Assembly: GCF_004341085.1 (NCBI RefSeq)
Contig: NZ_SLXW01000001.1
Location: forward strand, 1,054,001 to 1,118,000
DNA: 64,000 bases
DNA from: Sphingomonas sp. PP-CE-1G-424
GTDB taxonomy: Bacteria; Pseudomonadota; Alphaproteobacteria; Sphingomonadales; Sphingomonadaceae
Reading direction: 5' to 3'
The notes beneath the pieces were generated by a model, which did no database searches, was not told where the DNA came from, and saw only the letters and a list, made by a program, of their open reading frames with translations. The position numbers were made by a program, and so were the translations under genes. Below are positions 42,376 through 51,085 of the stretch, in pieces. Numbering within the stretch: position 1 is the stretch's first letter; each line of letters opens with the position of its first letter.

Positions 42376-43425
42376 CTACAGCCTTACCAATTGGTCGAAG
42401 AGAGCAAGGTAGCGCTCCGCTGAGTCTGCACCGGGTTGCGGTACTGGCGCCGGTCGCTGCGTAGCCGGCGCTAGCCATGCATCCAACGTCGCGATCAACG
42501 CAGCAGCGTCGTCCCTTGCGATGACCGTCCCACGGTCGGGCCGATTAACGATCTCCGCCACCGCCGCGCTCGAGTCCGTCGAGATCACCGGCGTTCCGAC
42601 CGACAGCGCCTCGCGCAACACGCCGGGAACGCCTTCATACTCCGAGGTGAGCGCCAGTACCGCCGCGCGGGCCATCACCGGGAGCGGATCGCTGCTGTGC
42701 CCGAGCAGGAGCACGCGATCCTGCAAACCGAGCGAACGGATTTGCGCCTCGATCGCCCCGCGCTCGCTACCGTCACCGAGGAGAACGAGCGGTATCGTCT
42801 GGTCCGCCAGTAGCGGCAGCGTGGCGATCAGGCGGTCCCAGCGCTTCTGCGGTTCGAGGCGCCCTACCCCGAGAATGAAGCGCGGCGGCAGATCGGGTAG
42901 CGCGCCCGGAATCGCCACCGCCGGCGGGTTCGGGATGACGCTAGTCCGCCCGATCATCCGGGTCGCCAGCGCCGCCTCGTCCGCGGTCGCAGGCGTCATC
43001 GCGACGAGGTGATCGAGGAACCCGCCGTGCCGCGCCAGCCAGAGCTGGTGCGCCGCGTGCATCAGCCGGCCATGATCGGCGCGCGTGGGGGCGTTGGACA
43101 TCTTGGCGAGGATCGGCGGGCAAGCCTTGCCCAGCCGCAGCCTCGTCCACGCTGCGCTCCAGGTATAGAAATTGCCGGGGCAGAAGATCACGTCCGGCGA
43201 CAGGCGGCGGACGACCGCCGGCAATGTCAGCAACCGAAACGGCGAAACGATCTCCAGCCCCTCGGGCAGTTCCGTCGCCAGCGGCCCGGCAATATCCTCG
43301 ATCGCCAGCGTCACGCGCCGCCCCGCCGCGAGCCAGCTGCGCGCGAGGCGCAGCTGCGCGCGCTCGACCCCGCCGCCGCGGAGGTCCTCGGCATAGGTCA
43401 AGATGTGCTGGGCGACCGGCGACAT
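42376..43425 (-). CDS. GT4-family glycosyltransferase
   Basis: 349 residues from MSPVAQHILTYAED. GT-B fold: GGGVERAQLRLARSWLAAG at the N-terminus; C-terminal donor domain with FILGVGRLEPQKRWDRLI, VLLGDGSERGAIEAQ and the EX7E motif in SEYEGVPGVLREALSVGTPV. GT4 enzymes transfer sugars from nucleotide donors with retention. Acceptor unknown. Its start is uncertain (an ATG 12 codons upstream also fits; no ribosome-binding site for either). It is divergent from the next membrane protein and could belong to a surface-glycan locus. Confidence 0.9.
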   Translation of the reverse strand: MSPVAQHILTYAEDLRGGGVERAQLRLARSWLAAGRRVTLAIEDIAGPLATELPEGLEIVSPFRLLTLPAVVRRLSPDVIFCPGNFYTWSAAWTRLRLGKACPPILAKMSNAPTRADHGRLMHAAHQLWLARHGGFLDHLVAMTPATADEAALATRMIGRTSVIPNPPAVAIPGALPDLPPRFILGVGRLEPQKRWDRLIATLPLLADQTIPLVLLGDGSERGAIEAQIRSLGLQDRVLLLGHSSDPLPVMARAAVLALTSEYEGVPGVLREALSVGTPVISTDSSAAVAEIVNRPDRGTVIARDDAAALIATLDAWLAPATQRPAPVPQPGADSAERYLALFDQLVRL

Positions 43426-43529
43426 ACACAACACTGAAACATGGGAGTCATCATAATGCACGATTGGTAGAGCGGAGATCGCGACCGAATGAAACCGACT
43501 TTACGTGCACGACCGGCGGCTAAAGGCTA

Positions 43530-44573
43530 TTGTCGCGCCCTGACACCGGCAATGGCTGGTGCACCGTGCGACCCTTGCAGACATGGCGTGAGGACAAGCG
43601 ATTGACGACGCGACCGCCGATTGCGGCCGATCCTGCCGGTTATGCCGACGTTTCAAATGTCGGGCTGGAACCGCTGAAGACGGTGCGCAGCCGCTGGCCG
43701 GCGATCATCGGCGCGGTGCTGACCGGCGCGATGATCGTCGGGCTGGCGCGCGAGCTGTTCGGGCATGGCCTGGCGGGGCTCGGCCGCTCGGTGCCCGCCG
43801 ATCCCCGCTTCTATCTGTGTTTCGTGCTGCTCTACATGGCGTCGCCGACCGGCGATTACGTGATCTTTCGGCGGCTCTGGGAGATTCCGATCGGCGGGCT
43901 GGTCGCGCTGATCAAGAAGCGGATCGCGAACGAAGTCGTGTTCGGCTATTCGGGCGATGCGTATTTCTACGCCTGGGCGCGGGCGAAGGCGCAGATGGTC
44001 GCGTCGCCGTTCGGGGCGGTCAAGGATGTCTCGATCCTGTCGGCGATCGCGGGCAATGCGGTGACGTTGCTGCTGGTGGCGATAGCGCTACCGTTCGGAC
44101 GAGACCTGCTGACTCACGATCAGTTTCGCGCGGTGCTGGCGTCTGCGGGCGTCACGCTGGTGATTTCGTTGCCCTTTCTGATCTTCTCGCGGCGGGTGTT
44201 CTCGCTGGCAAGGCCGCTGCTGTGGTGGGTGTTCTCCGTCCATTGCATCCGGCTGTTGCTCGGGTCTTTGCTGATCGCGCTCGCCTGGCATTTCGCGTTG
44301 CCTGGCGTGTCGATCGGCATGTGGATGTTTCTCGCTGCCGGGCGGTTGCTCGTGTCGCGGCTGCCGCTGGTGCCCAACAAGGACCTGCTGTTCGCCAATG
44401 CCGCGATCCTGCTGATCGGCCAGGATCAGGCCCTGTCCGAACTGGTCGCCTTCACCGCGGCGCTGACCCTGCTGCTGCATGTCGCGCTGATCGTCGCGTT
44501 CGCCGCGCATGCGATCGCGATGCGACCGATTGTCGGCAGGGCAAGCGATCGCGGGCGCGATCACCGGGCTTGA
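43530..44573 (+). CDS. Unknown polytopic membrane protein
   Basis: About 347 residues with roughly eight hydrophobic segments (WPAIIGAVLTGAMIVGLA first, LLLHVALIVAFAAHAIA last). FRRLWEIPIGGLVALIKKRI and VVFGYSGDAYFYAWAR stand out as polar loops. I do not recognise a family. The start is uncertain: a TTG (43530) or GTG (43566) lies before the conserved-looking VRPLQTWRED. It lies between two glycosyltransferase-like genes and ends four bases from the convergent neighbour, so a role in glycan or lipid export is a guess from context only. Confidence 0.62.
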   Translation: MSRPDTGNGWCTVRPLQTWREDKRLTTRPPIAADPAGYADVSNVGLEPLKTVRSRWPAIIGAVLTGAMIVGLARELFGHGLAGLGRSVPADPRFYLCFVLLYMASPTGDYVIFRRLWEIPIGGLVALIKKRIANEVVFGYSGDAYFYAWARAKAQMVASPFGAVKDVSILSAIAGNAVTLLLVAIALPFGRDLLTHDQFRAVLASAGVTLVISLPFLIFSRRVFSLARPLLWWVFSVHCIRLLLGSLLIALAWHFALPGVSIGMWMFLAAGRLLVSRLPLVPNKDLLFANAAILLIGQDQALSELVAFTAALTLLLHVALIVAFAAHAIAMRPIVGRASDRGRDHRA

Positions 44574-44577
44574 GGGG

Positions 44578-46080
44578 CTATCGCAGGGCTGGGTTTGGCG
44601 ATGCGGCCGGCGGCACGTAGAGCGTGAAGCGCGTGCCGGGAACTGCGACCGATCGATAGCCGCTGCGAATTGCCCAGGCGGCGAGCGCATGATCGAGACC
44701 GGCGTCGCCGCTGGTGTCCGCGGCTTCGCCGCCGGTGAGAATCGGCGCGCCAATCGCGCGCAAGCGCGTACGTGAGACCAGATGGAGCGCGCGCTCCTGT
44801 CGCGGATCTAGCAGGCTCGTGCTGCGGAAATAGAAAGGGCCGGTGGCGAAGACCGGGTCGGGCAAGCGGTTCGCGGCGGGCAGCATCTGCGGAGACAGTG
44901 TCGCGATCGTACCGCCGATGCCGTGTCGATCGAGGATCCGGCCGAGCGCGCGCCCTTCGCGCAGCGCCTGGGCTAGCGACAGTCCGTCCGGACTGGCCAA
45001 GGCTGCGATCGACGGCGCGAGTCCGGCAATTGCGAAGACACCGAGCGCGACTCGCCACGGCCGGCTGGGGCGCGTGATCAGCGAGAACCGGACGAACAGC
45101 GCTGGCAGGACGGGCAGCAGGTACTGCCGCCAGGTCGGAAACGGCAGCAGGGCGGCTACGAGCCCGGCGAGGATGAGCGCGTCAAACAGCCCGATTGCGC
45201 GGCGGCGGCTTGCGTCTCGGGCTACCAGGATCAGCGCGGGCAGCGCCGCACCGAGCGCGAGGAATTTGAGCGTGTCGATCGCCTTGGCGGGGAGCGACAT
45301 CTTCCAGGGCCGGGACGCATAATATTCGGCGGGGCCGCGCGCCGGGAAGGTCAGCGTCCCGAACACGAAGCCGGCGGGGCTCGTCGTGTAGCTCCAGGCG
45401 ACGAAGACGATCACCGGCAGCGTGCCGAGCAGGATCGCGCCGGGGCGGTGACGGCGGTGGATCAGCGCGTACAGCCCGTAAGCGAGCGCGGGGAACGCGT
45501 AGGAGATCTTGGCGGCGGCGGCGGCGGCCAGAAGCAGCCCGATCAGCAGCGCCCGGTTTCGCGTCGCATCACGGGTTTCCGCGCGTGCGATCAGCGATAG
45601 CGCGGCGGCGAGCAGTGCGGCGGGGAGCGCATCGTTGCGCGCGGTGCCGATGCTGAAGAGGAGAATGTCGCAGGTCGCGAACAGCGCGGTGCAGGCGAGC
45701 GCGGCTTTGGGTTTCGCGCCGAGGGTTCGGGCGGCGGTGTGGACGCAGGCGATCGTCGCGACGCCGAGCAGCGCGTTGACGATGCGGAGCGCTGGCCAGG
45801 TCCAGGTTCCGGCTAGGAGCGCGATCGGCGCGAAGAGGTAGGGCTGGAGCGGGGTCTGGAGGTAGGCGAAGTCCCTGTACGGGAGCAGGCCGTGCGCGGT
45901 CAGCACGGCGGCGGCGACGTACTGGCTCTCGTCGTGGTCGACGGGGCGGAGGAGGGCGAGGGTGATGAGGATGATCGCCAGCGCTGCGAGCACCAGAAGA
46001 TTGTTCACCCGCGAAGGCGGGTGTCCAGTCTGGGCACCCGCCTTCGCGGGTGAACAGGGTTGGGGGGCGGTGTGGTCCAT
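44578..46080 (-). CDS. Polytopic GT-C-type glycosyltransferase-like protein
   Basis: 500 residues, about ten membrane helices, and a soluble C-terminal part. The first external loop VDHDESQYVAAAVLTAHG with LPYRDFAYLQTPLQPY is the ArnT/PMT-type acidic loop of lipid-linked sugar transferases. Donor and acceptor are unknown. Residues 9-26 (SPAKAGAQTGHPPSR) are translated from a family B repeat; a GTG at 46008 just after it (VNNLLVLAALAI) is an alternative start, but the ATG has GAGG at the right distance and the GTG has none. Confidence 0.78.
   Translation of the reverse strand: MDHTAPQPCSPAKAGAQTGHPPSRVNNLLVLAALAIILITLALLRPVDHDESQYVAAAVLTAHGLLPYRDFAYLQTPLQPYLFAPIALLAGTWTWPALRIVNALLGVATIACVHTAARTLGAKPKAALACTALFATCDILLFSIGTARNDALPAALLAAALSLIARAETRDATRNRALLIGLLLAAAAAAKISYAFPALAYGLYALIHRRHRPGAILLGTLPVIVFVAWSYTTSPAGFVFGTLTFPARGPAEYYASRPWKMSLPAKAIDTLKFLALGAALPALILVARDASRRRAIGLFDALILAGLVAALLPFPTWRQYLLPVLPALFVRFSLITRPSRPWRVALGVFAIAGLAPSIAALASPDGLSLAQALREGRALGRILDRHGIGGTIATLSPQMLPAANRLPDPVFATGPFYFRSTSLLDPRQERALHLVSRTRLRAIGAPILTGGEAADTSGDAGLDHALAAWAIRSGYRSVAVPGTRFTLYVPPAASPNPALR
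46001..46056. repeat. palindromic repeat, family B (short form), in frame
   Basis: TTGTTCACCCGCGAAGGCGG then GTGTCCAGTC / TGGGCACCCGCC...GCGGGTGAACAG. It overlaps the first codons of the GT-C-type gene and is open in that frame. Confidence 0.85.
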
Positions 46081-46103
46081 TACTGAGCCTCACCCCGCTC
46101 GCG

Positions 46104-46209
46104 ACCACCCCGGCGGAGGCCGGGGCCCAATTGGGGGACGGTCATGGTTGAGGATGGCACTCCGTTACTGCTGCTTTCCCAATTGGGCCCCGGCCTTCGC
46201 CGGGGTGGT
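46104..46209. repeat. palindromic repeat, family A
   Basis: ACCACCCCGGCGGAGGCCGG then GGCCCAATTGG on the left; CCAATTGGGCCCCGGCC...CGCCGGGGTGGT on the right. It lies 16 bp from the ubiG stop; family B follows 47 bp further on. Confidence 0.88.
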
Positions 46210-46225
46210 GTGAAAGGGGGCAAGG

Positions 46226-46966
46226 TCAGGCTTTGACGGCGGTCAGGAAGTAATCGAGGCTCGTCGAATCGCTCAGCGTGAACCCGGTCGCCGGCGAGAA
46301 ACTCAGCCCGCGCGTATCCGTTACCCGAAGCCCCGCATCGTTCAGTAACGCCGTCAATTCCTCCGGCGTCAGGAACTTGTTCCAGTTGTGAGTCCCCTTG
46401 GGAATCACCCCAGCACCCTCCGCCATCGTAATCATCGCCAGCCGCGACAGCGGCGTACGGTTAGGCGTCGACAGGATCAGCAATCCGCCCTCCGCCAACG
46501 TCCGCGCCAAACCCCGAACAAAGCCAGCGGGGTCGCTGACATGCTCGATCACCTCCAGGCTGGTGACCAGATCATACTGCCCAACCAGCCCCTCGACTCC
46601 CCCCGCCCGGTAGTCGATCGCAAGACCACTCTGCGCCGCATGGATCTCCGCCACCGCGATATTCTCGGGTGCAGCATCGATCCCCGTAACCTCGGCGCCG
46701 AGCCGGGCGAGCGGTTCGCACAGCAGTCCAGCGCCGCAACCGACGTCGAGCGCGGTCTTCCCCTCCAGCGGCGTGAAGGTCGCACCGTCGCCGCCCCAAT
46801 GCGCGTCGACCTGCTCGCGGATGTAGCGCAACCGCGGCGGGTTGAGTTTGTGGAGCGGGGCGGACGAGCCCTTCGGATCCCACCAGTCCTTCGCCATGGT
46901 GCCGAAATGCGCGGCCTCGCGCGGATCGATTGTTGCGTTATTGTGCGTGTCGCTTGCCAGTATCAT
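46226..46966 (-). CDS. ubiG: UbiG, ubiquinone O-methyltransferase
   Basis: 246 residues. HFGTMAKDWWDPKGSSAPLH and NPPRLRYIR are UbiG-specific N-terminal blocks; SAM motif I is ALDVGCGAGLLCEPLARLGA, with TSLEVIEHVSDP and GLLILSTPNRT following. It performs both O-methylations in ubiquinone synthesis at the membrane surface. It is divergent from lysC with 52 bp between, so the two promoters overlap closely. Confidence 0.95.
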   Translation of the reverse strand: MILASDTHNNATIDPREAAHFGTMAKDWWDPKGSSAPLHKLNPPRLRYIREQVDAHWGGDGATFTPLEGKTALDVGCGAGLLCEPLARLGAEVTGIDAAPENIAVAEIHAAQSGLAIDYRAGGVEGLVGQYDLVTSLEVIEHVSDPAGFVRGLARTLAEGGLLILSTPNRTPLSRLAMITMAEGAGVIPKGTHNWNKFLTPEELTALLNDAGLRVTDTRGLSFSPATGFTLSDSTSLDYFLTAVKA

Positions 46967-47018
46967 GCGCGCTACCTATCAGGGCCGCCGCTTCGACCCA
47001 AAGGGATTTGCGCTGCCA

Positions 47019-48272
47019 ATGGCCCGTATCGTGATGAAATTCGGCGGGACGTCGATGGCCGGGATCGAGCGGATCCGCAACGTCGCCGCGCGCGTGAAGC
47101 GCGAAGTCGACGCCGGCAACCAGGTCGCCGTCGTCGTCTCCGCGATGGCCGGAGAGACCGATCGGCTGGTCGGCTTCTGCCGCGAGGCATCATCGCTGTA
47201 CGATGCGAAGGAATATGACGTCGTCGTCTCGGCCGGCGAGCAGATCACGAGCGGCCTGCTCGCGATCGCGCTCCAGGCGGCGGGCTGCAAGGCGCGGTCT
47301 TGGCTCGGCTGGCAGTTGCCGATCAACACGTCGGACGCGCACGGATCGGCGCGCATCGGCGAGATCGACACGGCCGCGCTCGACGCGAGCCTCGCGGACG
47401 GCGTCGTCGCCGTGATCCCCGGTTTCCAGGGCGTCGCGGACGGCCAGCGCGTGACGACGCTCGGTCGCGGCGGCTCGGACACGTCGGCGGTGGCGATGGC
47501 GGCGGCGATGAAGGCGGATCGCTGCGACATCTATACCGATGTCGACGGCGTCTACACGACCGACCCCAGGATCGTGCCGCGTGCGCGGAAGCTGAGCAAG
47601 GTCACGTATGAAGAGATGCTGGAACTCGCCAGCGTCGGTGCCAAGGTGTTGCAGACGCGGTCTGTCGGCCTGGCGATGAAAGAGAATGTGCGTGTGCGCG
47701 TGCTGTCTTCGTTCGAGGACGGCGATACCAATGACGGACACCGCGGCACGTTGATCGTGGGCGAAGAGGAAATCGACGATATGGAACGCCAGCTCATCAC
47801 CGGCATCGCGCACGACAAGAACGAGGCGAAGATCACGCTGACTCAGGTCAGCGATCGGCCCGGCTCGGTCGCCGCGATCTTCGCGCCGCTTGCGGACGCG
47901 GGGATCAACGTCGACATGATCGTGCAGAACGTCGCGCATTCGACCGGCTCGACCGACGTGACCTTCACGGTGCCGGCGGCGGATCTGGCGCGCTCGCTCG
48001 ACGTGCTCGACAAGGCGAAGGACGCGATCGGCTATGCGACGATCGTCCACGACACGCGCGTCGCCAAGGTGTCGGTCGTTGGTGTCGGCATGCGCAGCCA
48101 TGCGGGCGTCGCCTCGACGATGTTCACCACGCTCGGCGAGCGCGGGATCAACATCCAGGCGATCGCGACGTCGGAAATCAAGGTCAGCGTGCTGATCGAA
48201 GAGGACTATACCGAGCTGGCCGTGCGCGTGCTGCATACGGCGTACGGCCTCGATGCCGAGGATGCGGCTTGA
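47019..48272 (+). CDS. lysC: Aspartate kinase
   Basis: 417 residues. Catalytic domain: IVMKFGGTSMAGIERIRN, VVVSAMAGETDRL, TLGRGGSDTSAVAMAAAM, YTDVDGVYTTDP. Two C-terminal ACT domains follow (VSDRPGSVAAIFAPLADAGI and VGVGMRSHAGVASTMFTTL), which bind lysine or threonine and give feedback control. It phosphorylates aspartate, the first step toward lysine, methionine and threonine. The frame is open upstream but only MARIVMKFGG matches the family start. Confidence 0.97.
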   Translation: MARIVMKFGGTSMAGIERIRNVAARVKREVDAGNQVAVVVSAMAGETDRLVGFCREASSLYDAKEYDVVVSAGEQITSGLLAIALQAAGCKARSWLGWQLPINTSDAHGSARIGEIDTAALDASLADGVVAVIPGFQGVADGQRVTTLGRGGSDTSAVAMAAAMKADRCDIYTDVDGVYTTDPRIVPRARKLSKVTYEEMLELASVGAKVLQTRSVGLAMKENVRVRVLSSFEDGDTNDGHRGTLIVGEEEIDDMERQLITGIAHDKNEAKITLTQVSDRPGSVAAIFAPLADAGINVDMIVQNVAHSTGSTDVTFTVPAADLARSLDVLDKAKDAIGYATIVHDTRVAKVSVVGVGMRSHAGVASTMFTTLGERGINIQAIATSEIKVSVLIEEDYTELAVRVLHTAYGLDAEDAA

Positions 48273-48293
48273 GCTTGATAGATAACGACATGA

Positions 48294-48311
48294 TCCCGGC
48301 AGGCGCCGGGA
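48294..48311. repeat. short palindrome lysC/flavoprotein gap
   Basis: TCCCGGC, loop AGGC, GCCGGGA. A single-arm remnant, similar in style to the longer repeats; the lysC stop is about 20 bp upstream. Confidence 0.55.
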
Positions 48312-48327
48312 CGACGGGGATGGATGC

Positions 48328-49347
48328 ATGACGATCGGTACTGAGCGGTTGCAACGCCGGATGGCGCGTGGCGCCGCGTTCCTCGGGTCGGAGGTCGCGA
48401 TTCTCGGCGGCGCGATGTCGTGGGTTAGCGAGCGTCACCTCGTGTCGGCGATCTCCAACGCTGGCGGGTTCGGCGTGATCGCGTGCGGCGCGATGACGCC
48501 CGCGCTGCTCGATACCGAGATCGCCGCGACCAAGGCTCTCACGACCAAGCCGTTCGGCGTGAACCTCATCACGATGCACCCCGATCTGTTCGAGCTGATC
48601 GCGGTCTGCGCCAAGCATCAGGTCGGCCATGTCGTGCTCGCCGGTGGCCTGCCGCCCAAGGGCAGCATCGAGGCGATCAAGGAGACGGGCGCCAAGCTGA
48701 TCGCGTTCTCGCCGGCGCTGGCGCTCGCGAAGAAGCTGATCCGCAGCGGCGTCGATGCGCTGGTGATCGAGGGGATGGAGGCTGGCGGGCATATCGGCCC
48801 GGTCTCGACCAGCGTGCTCGCGCAGGAGATGCTGCCCGAGATCGCGGAACAAGTGCCGGTGTTCGTCGCCGGCGGGATCGGTCGCGGCGAGGCGATCGCG
48901 GGGTATCTCGACATGGGTGCGGCGGGTGTCCAGCTCGGCACGCTGTTCGTATGCGCGACCGAATCGATCGCGCACGCCAATTTCAAGAAGGCGTTCATCC
49001 GAGCCTCGGCACGCGATGCGATCGCCAGCGTGCAGATCGATGCGCGGCTTCCCGTCATCCCGGTGCGTGCGCTGAAGAATGCGTCGAGCGAGTTGTTCAC
49101 GGCGAAGCAGCGCGAGGTTGCCGGGCATCTCGATGGTGGTGTCGTCGAGATGGCGGAGGCGCAGTTGCAGATCGAGCATTACTGGGCGGGTGCGCTGCGT
49201 CGTGCGGTGATCGACGGCGATGTCGAGCATGGTTCGGTGATGGCGGGCCAGTCGGTCGGCATGGTCAAGCGCGAGGAGCCGGTCGCGGACATCATCGGCG
49301 GGCTGATGGCGCAGGCCGCGGCTGCGCTGGAGGCGCGCGCGGTTTAA
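48328..49347 (+). CDS. Nitronate monooxygenase-like flavoprotein
   Basis: 339 residues, TIM-barrel of the 2-nitropropane dioxygenase family: GGAMSWVSERHLVSAISNAG, GVNLITMHPDL, DALVIEGMEAGGHIGP (FMN phosphate/His region), VFVAGGIGRGEAIAGYL and GAAGVQLGTLFVCATES. Members oxidise nitronates, or reduce enoyl groups with NAD(P)H; the physiological substrate is not predictable. GGGGA precedes the ATG. Lies 55 bp after lysC and may share its transcript. Confidence 0.88.
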   Translation: MTIGTERLQRRMARGAAFLGSEVAILGGAMSWVSERHLVSAISNAGGFGVIACGAMTPALLDTEIAATKALTTKPFGVNLITMHPDLFELIAVCAKHQVGHVVLAGGLPPKGSIEAIKETGAKLIAFSPALALAKKLIRSGVDALVIEGMEAGGHIGPVSTSVLAQEMLPEIAEQVPVFVAGGIGRGEAIAGYLDMGAAGVQLGTLFVCATESIAHANFKKAFIRASARDAIASVQIDARLPVIPVRALKNASSELFTAKQREVAGHLDGGVVEMAEAQLQIEHYWAGALRRAVIDGDVEHGSVMAGQSVGMVKREEPVADIIGGLMAQAAAALEARAV

Positions 49348-49352
49348 CGCCT

Positions 49353-49479
49353 GATCCTCCCCCGCAAGGGGGAGGTGGCAGGCTCTTGCCTGACGGAGGG
49401 GGCGGCAGGCGCCAACCTCTGTTCCGTGTCCTCCCCCTCCGTCGCCTGCGGCGCCACCCCCCCCTGGCGGGGGAGGATC
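49353..49479. repeat. palindromic repeat, family D
   Basis: GATCCTCCCCCGCAAGGGGG then AGGTGGC on the left; CCCCCTGGCGGGGGAGGATC on the right. The interior has GACGGAGGGGGCGG and GTGTCCTCCCCCTCCGTC. It starts five bases after the flavoprotein stop. Confidence 0.88.
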
Positions 49480-49535
49480 GTGAGGGGGCAGTGTCTTTCA
49501 TTTGCTGTGATGCTCCGTGCCGGCGTCGACACGGT

Positions 49536-49637
49536 ACCACCCCGGCGGAGGCCGGGGCCCAATTGGGGGACGTTGCTGATTGCCGTTACCCCGTTACCCC
49601 AACCTTTCCAATTGGGCCCCGGCCTTCGCCGGGGTGG
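49536..49637. repeat. palindromic repeat, family A
   Basis: ACCACCCCGGCGGAGGCCGG then GGCCCAATTGG on the left; CCAATTGGGCCCCGGCC...CGCCGGGGTGG on the right, loop GGACGTTGCTGATTGCC. It follows a family D element 56 bp away. Confidence 0.88.
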
Positions 49638-49789
49638 AAGTGATCCGGGGCAGGGCGCGCCCGTCTGCCAAGCTTGAAGCTACCAACCCCGCCCGCTCTC
49701 CACTCGCCGCAAATCGCGTACGGCTTACGCATCGTTAACCTTCCCCATGCCAGACATGTCCCGTCGGGGGACATCACGAGGTGGTTGCG

Positions 49790-50563
49790 ATGAGTCGTCG
49801 GTTTGCGTTGCTTTCTTTTACCGCGCTCGCCCTGGTGGCGGGGTGCGCGCCGAAGCCCAAGACGGTCGCCGTCGTTGCGCCGCCGGTGGTCGCGGCTCCG
49901 GTCGCTGCGCCGGCGATGCCGAAGGGTGCGTCGCCGACCATGGTGATCCCGGTCGCGCTTCCCGACGGGACCTATCCCACGCCGAATCGCAACCTGACCC
50001 CGGCCGCCAAGGTCTGGCACCTGCGCGCCGCGCTCAACGTCGCCGCGCTTGCCTGCCGCGGACCGCAGGAAGGCGCGATCATCGCCGGCTACAACGCGAT
50101 GCTGTCGGCGCAGAAGCCGGTGCTCGCCAAGGCCGAGGCGACCTATGCCAGCGAGTGGAAGTCGGGCGGCCGCGACTGGCAGGACCGCTACGACGATGCG
50201 ATGACGCGGCTGTACAACTTCTTCTCGCAGTCGCCCGCGCGCGACGATTTCTGCGCGGCGGCGAGCACCGTGCTGGCGCAGAGCGCTGGCGTGACGGCCG
50301 ACGCGATGCCCGCGTTCGCGGCGCAGCAACTGCCGACGCTCGAACGCCCGTTCACCGATTTCTACCGTGCGTTCGATGCTTGGCGTGGTCGGGCTACCCC
50401 GGCACCGGTGTACGCGCAGCAGCCGCGACCGGTGCTGGCCGCGCGCCAATACGCCTCGAACATGACCGTCCAGACGATCACGCAGGCGCGTCTCCAGCCG
50501 ATCTCTCAGCCGGTGCCGCCGCCCCAGCCCAGGCTGAAACTGGATCCCAGCGTCTTCCAGTAA
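49790..50563 (+). CDS. Putative lipoprotein, unknown family
   Basis: 257 residues. Signal peptide with lipobox LVAGC (Cys near 19), a Pro/Ala/Val-rich linker, then a helical domain (HLRAALNVAALACRGPQEGA; DWQDRYDDAMTRLYNFFSQS; DFCAAASTVLAQSAG) and a Pro-rich tail ending RLKLDPSVFQ. Two cysteines in the helical part may pair. The ATG has GAGGTGG upstream. No named family known to me. Located before the VOC and Tol-Pal genes; an envelope role is inferred only from the signal. Confidence 0.75.
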   Translation: MSRRFALLSFTALALVAGCAPKPKTVAVVAPPVVAAPVAAPAMPKGASPTMVIPVALPDGTYPTPNRNLTPAAKVWHLRAALNVAALACRGPQEGAIIAGYNAMLSAQKPVLAKAEATYASEWKSGGRDWQDRYDDAMTRLYNFFSQSPARDDFCAAASTVLAQSAGVTADAMPAFAAQQLPTLERPFTDFYRAFDAWRGRATPAPVYAQQPRPVLAARQYASNMTVQTITQARLQPISQPVPPPQPRLKLDPSVFQ

Positions 50564-50968
50564 TCAGGTCTTGAGCGGCGATCCGATCGACCAGCTATGG
50601 CCGAACGGATCGCGCACCTGACCATAACGATCGCCCCAGAACTGGTCGGCGACGGGCATCGTCACGATCGCGCCGGCCGTCGCCGCGCGCTCCATCCAGC
50701 CATCCGCATCGTCGACCTGCAGGTGCAGCGTGATACCGGCGGGTTCGGGTTCGTCGCGACCGCGCCATTCGGGAAACTCGTCGCCCAGCATCAGCCAGCC
50801 GTCGTTGATCCGTAGGCTCGCCTGCATCAGCCGGATGCCGTCATCGGCGACGTTGGTCTCGACGAGCGTCGCGGCGAACGCGGCTTCGTAGAAGGCGAGT
50901 GCTTCGTGCGCGCGCTTTTCGCGAATAACCAGAAAAGGTGTGATACCGCGAGTGGGACGATCGGCCAT
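50564..50968 (-). CDS. VOC (glyoxalase/bleomycin-resistance fold) protein
   Basis: 134 residues from MADRPTRGITPFLVIREKRA, with AGGAGA before the ATG. Two beta-alpha-beta-beta-beta modules: ALAFYEAAFAATLVET and VDDADGWMERAATAGAIVT; RYGQVRDPFGHSWSIG is the PhnB/glyoxalase-type end motif with the metal-ligand region. The substrate is unknown: such folds serve isomerases, dioxygenases and resistance proteins. Convergent with the lipoprotein gene, directly abutting its stop. Confidence 0.85.
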   Translation of the reverse strand: MADRPTRGITPFLVIREKRAHEALAFYEAAFAATLVETNVADDGIRLMQASLRINDGWLMLGDEFPEWRGRDEPEPAGITLHLQVDDADGWMERAATAGAIVTMPVADQFWGDRYGQVRDPFGHSWSIGSPLKT

Positions 50969-51085
50969 GCGAGTCTCCTGCGTTCGATGAGTCGAGACTA
51001 GGCGCATGATTCGCACCCGGCCAGCGCCGACATGATGAAGGCAATGGTTGGCTTCGTGGCAAAGACTGGGTTAACAGCCGCGGCA

